Shown piece by piece: positions 1 through 6,872 of a stretch of DNA of 64,000 bases. Origin of the DNA: Bacillota bacterium (GTDB lineage Bacteria > Bacillota > Clostridia > Acetivibrionales > DTU013); the NCBI GenBank assembly GCA_023418915.1, contig JAEZYU010000021.1:1-64000 (forward strand), written 5' to 3'. The position numbers and the translations under genes are program-made. The notes below the pieces were generated by a model that was not told where the DNA came from, made no database searches, and saw nothing but the letters and a program-made list of their open reading frames with translations. Positions within the stretch are counted from its first letter, which is position 1. Each line of letters begins with the position of its first letter.

Positions 1-120
1 TCGCTATTGCTTCTTCTCTCCCACATCTCACGATGCGAAACTTGCAAGTCGCTTTGGGGTTCGTCGGCAACTACGCCCCTTGTGGACTTTCACCACAGAT
101 TGACGGCATGCCCGTCATAC
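1..120 (-). mobile_element. Group II intron (probable class C), 5' end only, cut by window edge
   Basis: Read on the minus strand, the segment begins GTATGACGGGCATGCCGTCA and continues with GTGAAAGTCCAC and GTTGCCGACGAACCCC. This succession matches, from memory, the 5' domain I pattern of bacterial class C group II introns (GTGTG-like 5' end, GGGCATG, then GTGAAAGTCC). It begins immediately after the T-run of a minus-strand intrinsic terminator (121-154). Class C introns characteristically insert just behind terminator hairpins. The reverse transcriptase and 3' domains V/VI would lie to the left of the window, so completeness cannot be judged. The first nucleotides are GTATG rather than the usual GTGYG. 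Confidence 0.6.
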
Positions 121-154
121 TAAAAAGCCGGCATATTAATACTAATATACCGGC
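121..154 (-). terminator. Rho-independent terminator downstream of hsp20
   Basis: The inverted repeat 127-138/143-154 (one mismatch, 4-nt loop) is followed on the minus strand by TTTTTA. It lies about 150 nt beyond the hsp20 stop codon, is the first terminator in that direction, and is the apparent insertion target of the adjoining intron. Between 155 and 301 I see only two copies of TGATTCCTGA and no gene. Confidence 0.65.
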
Positions 155-301
155 ATAACAAGGGGAATTTGAGTTACAAGGCCTGTATCCAATCATGGAA
201 TAACAGCCCTGTCGAGTGTTGGCCGTGCAGCTTATTTTGTTTCGTTCACATACTGATTCCTGATATCATGTGTTGATTCCTGAGTAAGTGTATGTGCTGC
301 A

Positions 302-748
302 TCAGTTGATATCTATCCTGTGGGTCTTGGGCTTTGCTTCCTCAGACTTCGGCAGATTTACGGTAAGCACTCCATCATTGTAATTTGCTGTCACATTCTC
401 CTGCCTGACTCCATCAACCTGGAAGCTTCTGCAGTAAGAGCCGTACTTTCTCTCCTTGCGGATATAGTTTTCTCTCTTCTCATCCACCTGCTCATTATGC
501 TCCACACCGATCGTAAGTACTCCATCCCTCAGCTCAAGCTTGATATCCTCCTTTTTCACACCAGGCATATCCGCCTCGATAATGTACTCCTTGTCTGTTT
601 CCCTGATATCCGCTTTGATCGGATTTGCTGCCGTGAAAAAGCCAGTAAATGAATCATTGAAAAAGCTGTTAAAAATATTGTCCAGATCAAAAATGTCGTC
701 TCTTACTGACATGCCATTTTTTCTGTTAAACGGTACTAAACCAAACAT
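302..748 (-). CDS. Hsp20/alpha-crystallin family small heat-shock protein
   Basis: ATP-independent holdase chaperone that binds unfolding proteins in the cytoplasm. The 148-residue product has the expected small-Hsp layout: a variable N-terminus (MFGLVPFNRK), an alpha-crystallin beta-sandwich at about residues 42-135 with the strand motifs GVLTIGVEH and GVLTVNLPK, and a C-terminal I-x-I motif (RIDIN) used for oligomerisation. The start at 748 is chosen over an upstream in-frame ATG at 874 because GGAGGTGTTTTAT precedes it and because family homology begins there. Two CtsR-type operators flank its promoter (901-979), so heat-shock control by CtsR is expected. It is a single-gene unit ending at the terminator at 121-154. 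Confidence 0.93.
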   Translation of the reverse strand: MFGLVPFNRKNGMSVRDDIFDLDNIFNSFFNDSFTGFFTAANPIKADIRETDKEYIIEADMPGVKKEDIKLELRDGVLTIGVEHNEQVDEKRENYIRKERKYGSYCRSFQVDGVRQENVTANYNDGVLTVNLPKSEEAKPKTHRIDIN

Positions 749-880
749 ATAAAACACCTCCGAATATATTTTTAAGATTGATATCACAGATAGCCTAATA
801 TACATAATATGCATTTGGCAGTAGCGGCGATCGCTTTTGAACTTCACTGTCCAGAATGGCTTTAGCTGCCTCATACTGCC

Positions 881-917
881 TTTGATTATATATTACTGTC
901 TTTGACTATCTTTGACC
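881..917 (-). promoter_or_regulatory. CtsR-type operator 1 (heptad repeats at 10-bp phase)
   Basis: On the minus strand 917-901 reads GGTCAAAGATAGTCAAA, an exact fit to the CtsR consensus RGTCAAA-NAN-RGTCAAA. Two weaker heptads follow at the same 10-bp phase, one at 891-897 (AGTAATA) and one at 881-887 (AATCAAA). The strong pair overlaps the expected transcription start of hsp20. Confidence 0.85.
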
Positions 918-925
918 TTGATTAA

Positions 926-954
926 ATTTTATAACATTCGTGTCCAATAATCAA
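926..954 (-). promoter_or_regulatory. hsp20 promoter
   Basis: On the minus strand there is TTGATT (954-949), a 17-bp spacer and TAAAAT (931-926), a good housekeeping-sigma promoter. It lies exactly between the two CtsR-type operators, so bound repressor would enclose it. Confidence 0.65.
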
Positions 955-962
955 AACTTGAT

Positions 963-979
963 TTTGACTATCTTTGACC
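963..979 (-). promoter_or_regulatory. CtsR-type operator 2
   Basis: The same 17-bp sequence as operator 1 on the minus strand (GGTCAAAGATAGTCAAA), located 62 bp upstream, about six helical turns. No CtsR gene lies in the window. Confidence 0.85.
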
Positions 980-1065
980 TTTAATATGGAATTAGGCCTT
1001 CTATTATCGGTTATCTCCTCGAATCTCATCAGTACTTCATTTTTCGAAATTTTTGACAATGCTGC

Positions 1066-1097
1066 TTATAACGCATCGGTCAAAGAAAAATTTTCGG
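1066..1097 (+). repeat. Dispersed AT-rich repeat, copy 1 (partial)
   Basis: TTATAACGCATCGGTCAAAG followed by AAAAATTTTCG is nearly identical to the reverse complement of 61940-61972. The flanking CGAAATTTTTGAC (1045-1057) pairs with it as an inverted repeat. It sits just beyond the 3' end of the SpoVB-like gene and may also act as its terminator. Confidence 0.55.
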
Positions 1098-1105
1098 GGT
1101 GATAT

Positions 1106-2650
1106 CTATCGCCTCGTTATACCGGACATACTCAGAATCTCTTCTATCTTCAATACTCCTGTGAATATCATCAGGATAAAGGCGATCACAACATTTGCGG
1201 CCAGCGCAAGCATCGTTGTCATAGTAATGGTAAAATGGAATAACTCAAAGAAATGATATACATATCTCCCTGTAATGATGATAATAACACAAACAAGGCC
1301 TGGTTTGAACAGCCATCCCCGCAAATCAAAAATAAGCCCTGTTATCCTGTTTATTGTTATTAGGTTCAGGCATTCAGTCAATACAAGGCTGGCAGTCATG
1401 CCTACAATATAGATCTTTATACCGAATACCGGCATGAGGATACAGACGACTGCTATCCTAAGGACTGATCCTATCACTGTGTTTCTAAGCAAAACCCCCT
1501 GCCGGCCAAGTCCGTTCAGAACCCCGGTGAGTGTTTGCTGCAGATATATAAAGACACAGCTGAAGGAAAGCATAAATAACAAATCCCCTATTTTCTCGCG
1601 ACGGTATATAAGAGATCCTATCTCATCAGAAAAGCAGATGAACAGGGATGAAAAAACCATGCCAAGTATGAATGTGATCTGTATTGATTTGGATATCTGA
1701 TAATTCAGAGTTTTATATCTATTAAGTGCGGCAGATTCAGACAGAGCAGGCACCAGCGTCGTGGCGATGGAATTGGTGACGATGGACGGAAACATGATCA
1801 ATGGAAGTGCCATTCCGGTAAGCCTTCCGAATACCTCCATGCTGCTTTTTTCATCCAGGCCGCCGGCTGTAAGCATAGCTGGTATCAATATATACTCTGC
1901 TGCAGCCAGCGCTGATATGACTAGTCTGTTGGCTGACACGGGAACAGCCGCTCCCAGCAGCTCTCTGATAAGCCTTATCTTTCGTTTAGCCTTTACTAAG
2001 TATTTTTTATTCTGCTTTCCCTTACTTCTCATCGAGAAAATGACAAGAAGAATAAGCATATTTATTATTTCGCCTACAGCAGCTGCAAATATTGCAACAG
2101 CACTGGCATACCCAGGGCCTTTCACAATTATGGCATCAGCTGCAATCAGCAGTATCACAAATTTAACTGCTTGCTCGGCAGTCTGCGAAAAGGCTGTCGG
2201 TACGACATTCTGCATCCCATAAAAATACCCTTTCAGTGCAGCTGCGGCTACAACTGCAGGCAGACATGGCACCAGTACCAGCAGCGCATCACGTGTTCTT
2301 TCGTCTCCCAGCATTTTTAAGCTCAGCATATCTACATTCAATGATATGACCAGAGACACCATCACCCCTGCTGCCGCTGCCATACCAATAGCACATACTG
2401 TCACCTTCCCCGGGTTGACCCGGTCCATCCGCGCATTCTGCTCTGCGACCATTTTTGATACGGCTATGGTGATGCCTGAGGTAATGGTCAGTACGACTGC
2501 CGTATAAATAGGTACGACAAGTTCATATAGTCCCATTCCTTCGGCTCCCACAAGATTCGACAAATATATCCTGTATACAAATCCAAGCAGCCTTGCTGCC
2601 AGGCCAGCCGCCATCAGTATGACAGCTCCGCTCGCAAATGATCTCCTCAC
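1106..2650 (-). CDS. spoVB: SpoVB-like polysaccharide/lipid flippase (MATE/MOP superfamily)
   Basis: A 514-residue integral membrane protein with about 14 predicted hydrophobic segments, of the MVF/Wzx/SpoVB branch of the MOP exporter superfamily. The N-terminal stretch GLAARLLGFVYRIYLSNLVG followed by GMGLYELVVPIY is the family signature. Family members flip lipid-linked cell-wall or polysaccharide precursors; SpoVB is required for spore cortex synthesis in Bacillus. Length is typical. The start is GTG with GGGTGAG upstream. Clostridia usually have several paralogs (SpoVB, MurJ, Amj-type), so the exact member is uncertain. It is monocistronic and divergent from the c-di-GMP gene, with about 110 bp between them for both promoters. 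Confidence 0.82.
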   Translation of the reverse strand: MRRSFASGAVILMAAGLAARLLGFVYRIYLSNLVGAEGMGLYELVVPIYTAVVLTITSGITIAVSKMVAEQNARMDRVNPGKVTVCAIGMAAAAGVMVSLVISLNVDMLSLKMLGDERTRDALLVLVPCLPAVVAAAALKGYFYGMQNVVPTAFSQTAEQAVKFVILLIAADAIIVKGPGYASAVAIFAAAVGEIINMLILLVIFSMRSKGKQNKKYLVKAKRKIRLIRELLGAAVPVSANRLVISALAAAEYILIPAMLTAGGLDEKSSMEVFGRLTGMALPLIMFPSIVTNSIATTLVPALSESAALNRYKTLNYQISKSIQITFILGMVFSSLFICFSDEIGSLIYRREKIGDLLFMLSFSCVFIYLQQTLTGVLNGLGRQGVLLRNTVIGSVLRIAVVCILMPVFGIKIYIVGMTASLVLTECLNLITINRITGLIFDLRGWLFKPGLVCVIIIITGRYVYHFFELFHFTITMTTMLALAANVVIAFILMIFTGVLKIEEILSMSGITRR

Positions 2651-2764
2651 AATCTCACCCGCCCATTTTAATTTTTATTATTGTATTTTTTTTATATGCT
2701 TTATTTCTTCATAAAATATGGTATTATTAAGTAAAATATGGACAAACGTATACCCGGAGGTAAA

Positions 2765-5425
2765 ATGCATCTCTTCAAAAGAATCGTCCTGTATACGGTC
2801 ATATCCATTGTAGCGTTGTTGATTCTTTTTACAGGATGGATATATGTATCCGGTATGGATTCAGTGCATAAAAACAACATACCGGCCTGCAGGTCAGAAA
2901 AAACAATTGAACTGAGCGAATGGCAGTACTGTTGGGGGGACTCACCCCTCGATAGTGAAGGCCGTTTTATATGGCTCAATAATAGTGAGAATAATGGCTG
3001 GACAGATTTCAATTTTCCGGGAAGGCCGCACAATAGCACCGGATACCGTTCAATGTGGATAAAAGCAAGGCTCCCGCATGAAATCATCGATCAAGCCGCA
3101 TTCAGGTTCAGAACTCCTCAGAATACCGTGGAAATGTATTTGGAAAATCAGTTGATTTATTCCTATGGCAGCCACGACAGCTCAGAAGGTGCAAAGACGC
3201 CGGGCAGTGCTTGGCATTTTGTACAATTGCCCGGCGAATACAGCGGTAAGATGATTTACCTGCGAATGAGTACACCTGTGCCACATTTAGCCGGCTATCT
3301 CAGCCAAGCAGCTGTCGGGAACAAAAGTGCTCATTATATGGATATATTCCGTATGAATATGTCAGGCATGATATCAGGCTGTTTGTTTATATTCATAGGT
3401 CTATCCATCCTGATCTTCCAGCTGATATCCTCATATAAGCCCAACAGCGATAAATACCTGGGACTGTGTTCAGTGTTCCTGGGCGGGTGGTTTCTCTCTG
3501 AATGCAGTATATTCCAGCTATTTTTCCATGTACCGGTCACTCCCACTTATTCGGCAAATTTCTTTATATTCCTGACACCGGTATGGCTGTTGATATATAT
3601 GTACCATACCTTCATGACAAAAAAGTCACCGCTGAGCAGGCTGATAATAGTACAGGCGGTATTGCACACCGCTCTTGCAGTCGTTGCATTTGCATCGGAT
3701 ATTGCCGGTTTGTTCTCGATTTTATATTTTGTCAGAGTGTTCCACGTTCTGCTGGTTATATCATTCCTGACCACAGCATCCGCTATGGTCAAAGCTGCAC
3801 TGGAAAGAAAAAAAGGCATACTCATATTTATCATAGGAGTAATGATACTTGGAATATCCGGTCTGCTAGATACGTTCCGGTTGTTTTATGATACATCGGT
3901 CAGGACATATAGTTATTCCAATATCGGGATGCTGATCTTCCTCTCATCGCTAATGATAAATGCCGGAATTGATTTGAGGCGGGTATATAAAAAGGCTGAG
4001 CTGCATTCAAAGGAATATGAAACCAATTACAAATCTCTCTTCTCCAATATGGCGGACGGCTTTACATTAAACCGGCTGGAGTATGATGACGAAGGGCACC
4101 TCAAAAACTGCACCATTGTTGAGGTTAACGACGCATTTGCACAAAAGGTCGGACTAATGCGGCAAGAGCTGATAGGTTCGGATCTGCTGTTGCTGTTCCC
4201 GGAAATAGGCGAGCTAGATTATGATTATACCGGCATATTTGAAGAGATTGCAGCCACCGGTGAGAAAAAATCTGCAGAGGATGCAGTGGAGCTTGCAGGC
4301 AGATGGTATAAGCTTTCGGTATTCTACCCTAAAAAAGACTATATCAGCATCATATTCTCTGACGTGACTGCAATGAAGGAAGCTGAGGAAACGATCAGGC
4401 GTCAGGCATACACTGACAGTATGACAGGGTTCTTTAACAGGACATACTTTGAAGAAGTGATGTCCCGCATGAATACAAATCTGAACAGTCTCAAGCCCTT
4501 AAGTATCGTTGCGATAGACATAGACGGGCTGAAAATCACCAATGACACCTTCGGTCACAATGCGGGAGATGATCTGCTTAAAAGGGCTGCAGGTATCATA
4601 AGATCCGTTTTCAGAACACATGGAGTCATATCCAGGGTTGGGGGGGATGAGTTCTGCATCCTGCTGCCAAACACAGACCAGGCTGCTGTACAGGAAAAAT
4701 CAGAGCAGATAGTGAAGATCATAGACTCGGTAAACAGCAGTAATCCTACGATCCAGATAAGTATGTCGGTAGGTACGGCCACCTCATGTGACGAACCCGA
4801 GGAGGACATATACAGCATTTACAGAAAAGCTGACGATGATATGTACAGATATAAAATCAATCAGTCCAGCAGCGAAAAAAGCAGAGTTATAGATATGCTG
4901 CTGACTGCCCTGTCAGAGAAGGACTTTGTTTCGCAGGGCCATGTGGAGAGGATATCGCAGCTTTGCCAGCAGATGGCAGATGCACTGGGCCTGCACGAAA
5001 ACGAGAAAAGAAACCTTGTGCTGCTTTCAAAGGTACATGATATAGGAAAGCTGGGTATGCCCGATGAGATACTCAACAAGTCTGGCAAACTAACCAATAA
5101 GGAATATGAAAAAATGAAGACTCATGTCAAGGTGGGCTACAATATTGCAAACCGCTCAAAAGAGCTGGTTTCAGTCGCACCCTTCATATTGCACCACCAC
5201 GAATATTGGAACGGCAAAGGCTACCCCAGTGGGCTCAAGGGTGAAGAGATACCGATGGAATGCAGGATCCTGGGAATAATCGACGCATTCGATGCGATGA
5301 CGAATGACAGGCCTTATCACAAAGGCATAAGCGTCGAGGAAGCAATTGACGAAATCAAGAGATGCTCCGGCGAACAGTTCGACCCCGCACTGGCGGAAAA
5401 GTTCATAGAAATTATGGCACAATGA
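2765..5425 (+). CDS. Membrane c-di-GMP enzyme: sensor - 7TM - PAS - GGDEF - HD-GYP
   Basis: An 886-residue hybrid. Order: an N-terminal membrane anchor (about residues 5-25); an extracytoplasmic beta-rich domain resembling the 7TMR-DISM extracellular domain (about 40-190); seven hydrophobic segments (about 200-410); a PAS domain (about 425-540); a GGDEF diguanylate cyclase domain with intact GGDEF at 626-630; and an HD-GYP phosphodiesterase domain with HD at 758-759 and GYP at 819-821. Both active sites look intact, so it could make and degrade c-di-GMP depending on signal. The start at 2765 is preferred because GGAGG lies at 2756-2760; an in-frame ATG at 2738 has no ribosome site. A hairpin at 5426-5447 follows the stop. 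Confidence 0.9.
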   Translation: MHLFKRIVLYTVISIVALLILFTGWIYVSGMDSVHKNNIPACRSEKTIELSEWQYCWGDSPLDSEGRFIWLNNSENNGWTDFNFPGRPHNSTGYRSMWIKARLPHEIIDQAAFRFRTPQNTVEMYLENQLIYSYGSHDSSEGAKTPGSAWHFVQLPGEYSGKMIYLRMSTPVPHLAGYLSQAAVGNKSAHYMDIFRMNMSGMISGCLFIFIGLSILIFQLISSYKPNSDKYLGLCSVFLGGWFLSECSIFQLFFHVPVTPTYSANFFIFLTPVWLLIYMYHTFMTKKSPLSRLIIVQAVLHTALAVVAFASDIAGLFSILYFVRVFHVLLVISFLTTASAMVKAALERKKGILIFIIGVMILGISGLLDTFRLFYDTSVRTYSYSNIGMLIFLSSLMINAGIDLRRVYKKAELHSKEYETNYKSLFSNMADGFTLNRLEYDDEGHLKNCTIVEVNDAFAQKVGLMRQELIGSDLLLLFPEIGELDYDYTGIFEEIAATGEKKSAEDAVELAGRWYKLSVFYPKKDYISIIFSDVTAMKEAEETIRRQAYTDSMTGFFNRTYFEEVMSRMNTNLNSLKPLSIVAIDIDGLKITNDTFGHNAGDDLLKRAAGIIRSVFRTHGVISRVGGDEFCILLPNTDQAAVQEKSEQIVKIIDSVNSSNPTIQISMSVGTATSCDEPEEDIYSIYRKADDDMYRYKINQSSSEKSRVIDMLLTALSEKDFVSQGHVERISQLCQQMADALGLHENEKRNLVLLSKVHDIGKLGMPDEILNKSGKLTNKEYEKMKTHVKVGYNIANRSKELVSVAPFILHHHEYWNGKGYPSGLKGEEIPMECRILGIIDAFDAMTNDRPYHKGISVEEAIDEIKRCSGEQFDPALAEKFIEIMAQ

Positions 5426-5452
5426 GAAGCGTGACTTATAACGCTTCGTTTC
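5426..5452 (+). terminator. Hairpin terminator after the GGDEF/HD-GYP gene
   Basis: GAAGCGT (5426-5432) pairs with ACGCTTC (5441-5447) across an 8-nt loop, followed by GTTTCT. It lies between convergent genes and begins directly after the stop codon. The T-run is weak. Confidence 0.45.
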
Positions 5453-5477
5453 TAAGTAAATCTCTCGTGACTCTTCT

Positions 5478-6686
5478 CTACATAGTCTTTCTTCTAAGCC
5501 TGTCCCTGCGTCTTATCAATTCGTCGATCTGCTTTCCTGCTGTTAGACCTGCACGCCGGCATACTGCGAATGCCTTTTCCACTGCCTGCATCGCCATTAC
5601 CGGATCTTTTGCCTTATGCTCATAATATTTTGCCATCTCTACTAGGTGGAACAGATCAAAACAGGAACCTTCGGATTCGACCGATTGCCAGTGCTCCAAC
5701 GCCCGGTCGTAACGCCCTGCCCTCTTATAAACGCCAGTGAGCCGTTTGACGGCCTGCAGCTTTATATCGAAGCGTCCTGAGTCGGTACACGCCTCGAGGC
5801 ACTCCACCATATCTTCCATTTTGCCATTGGCCTCAAATATCCTGCCGATACCGAGCAGTTCGGGACCGCCGTCAGATTCGGACAATGGATTTCGCAGCAT
5901 AACTGAAAGCCTATAAAGCAGCGATACCATCGATAATATATCCAATTCATTGTGGCGTATGACCCTCTTTATTTCCGAGGCATCTCTGTCGTCCAGATAA
6001 TTGAAATAGACAGATGGTATCAACGATCCCGGTATATCGTCACTTCTTCCCTGCCCCAGAATGTTTTCTTCCAAGGATGACAGCCTGCAGCTTTCCAGCT
6101 TCATTCCCCATACCTTCCGGGCGGGGTAAAGCAGGTCAACATTGGGCAATTCGGAAATTGCCGTCCTTAATCTGTTAGAAATGAACCGACTATGCAACAA
6201 ATTGATGTCGAAGGATTTCCCATTGAAGGTGACAAAACCCTGGCATCCTGAAAACAGCTCCTTCAGTTCCGCAAGCATTGCAGCTTCTTCATCGTAATCC
6301 CTCATGAAATACTGTCTGATAATGTAGCTTCCATTCTCAAACAAGCCTGTCCCTACAAGGAACGCAACTGTCCCTGTCCCTCCCGACAGACCTGTGGTCT
6401 CAGTATCAAGATAAAGCAGTCTGTCAGCCTGCAATCCTCCGCAGCTTGATCCGCCAAGAGCAGTGATTATTTCTGTGCTTATGTTCGACGCTGCGCCTAT
6501 CTTACACCCGCCATGTATATGCTCAGGAGAATATCTGCTTTCAATGACATAGCATTGTCCATAGTCATTCGTCCGAACAATACCAGGGATCAAAGCATCT
6601 ATATCTTCCCCGCTGCCTTTTTTCGATGGCTGTGTTGATTTGTCCAGAGCTTCACGGTATAAGCCGAGTTTACTTCTGATATCCAT
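5478..6686 (-). CDS. mrfB: MrfB/YprB-like DEDDh exonuclease with TPR-like C-terminus
   Basis: A 402-residue RNase H-fold protein. The DEDDh catalytic set is visible: D94 and E96 in YLDTETTG, D160 in FNGKSFD, and H245/D249 in RHNELD. The C-terminal 120 residues are helical and TPR-like. In Bacillus subtilis the homologous pair yprA/yprB (renamed mrfA/mrfB) repairs mitomycin C adducts independently of UvrABC, MrfB being the metal-dependent exonuclease. The partner helicase lies immediately upstream here, which supports the assignment. Unlike the tight Bacillus arrangement, 186 bp separate the two genes and hold a dispersed repeat copy. Start: ATG preceded by AGGAGC. Confidence 0.85.
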   Translation of the reverse strand: MDIRSKLGLYREALDKSTQPSKKGSGEDIDALIPGIVRTNDYGQCYVIESRYSPEHIHGGCKIGAASNISTEIITALGGSSCGGLQADRLLYLDTETTGLSGGTGTVAFLVGTGLFENGSYIIRQYFMRDYDEEAAMLAELKELFSGCQGFVTFNGKSFDINLLHSRFISNRLRTAISELPNVDLLYPARKVWGMKLESCRLSSLEENILGQGRSDDIPGSLIPSVYFNYLDDRDASEIKRVIRHNELDILSMVSLLYRLSVMLRNPLSESDGGPELLGIGRIFEANGKMEDMVECLEACTDSGRFDIKLQAVKRLTGVYKRAGRYDRALEHWQSVESEGSCFDLFHLVEMAKYYEHKAKDPVMAMQAVEKAFAVCRRAGLTAGKQIDELIRRRDRLRRKTM

Positions 6687-6719
6687 GTGACTGGTGCTCC
6701 TGTATAGTTCTCATATACA

Positions 6720-6772
6720 TTATAACACTTCGCTTCAAAGAAAATTTTTCATTTGTAGAAAATTTTCTTACC
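6720..6772 (+). repeat. Dispersed AT-rich repeat, copy 2, between mrfA and mrfB
   Basis: It opens TTATAACACTTCGCTTCAAA and contains the self-complementary arms AAGAAAATTTT and AAAATTTTCTT around a short loop. It is closely similar to 61922-61972 (reversed) and to parts of 27606-27653 and 49587-49625. The rest of the gap (6773-6872) carries CAGTGTTTCAAC, also found at 49559-49570, and the mrfA terminator-like hairpin. Confidence 0.6.
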
Positions 6773-6844
6773 GAGTCACAAAACATCCAAAGGATGTATT
6801 GTGATATAGCAGTGTTTCAACGGAGGGGTTTGAAAAGACGTATT

Positions 6845-6865
6845 AGCGTTTTTAACAGTAACGCT
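6845..6865 (-). terminator. Hairpin after mrfA
   Basis: AGCGTT and AACGCT pair across a 9-nt loop just past the mrfA stop codon. There is no good T-run on the minus strand, so read-through into mrfB is possible. Confidence 0.3.
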
Positions 6866-6872
6866 TTAGAGG

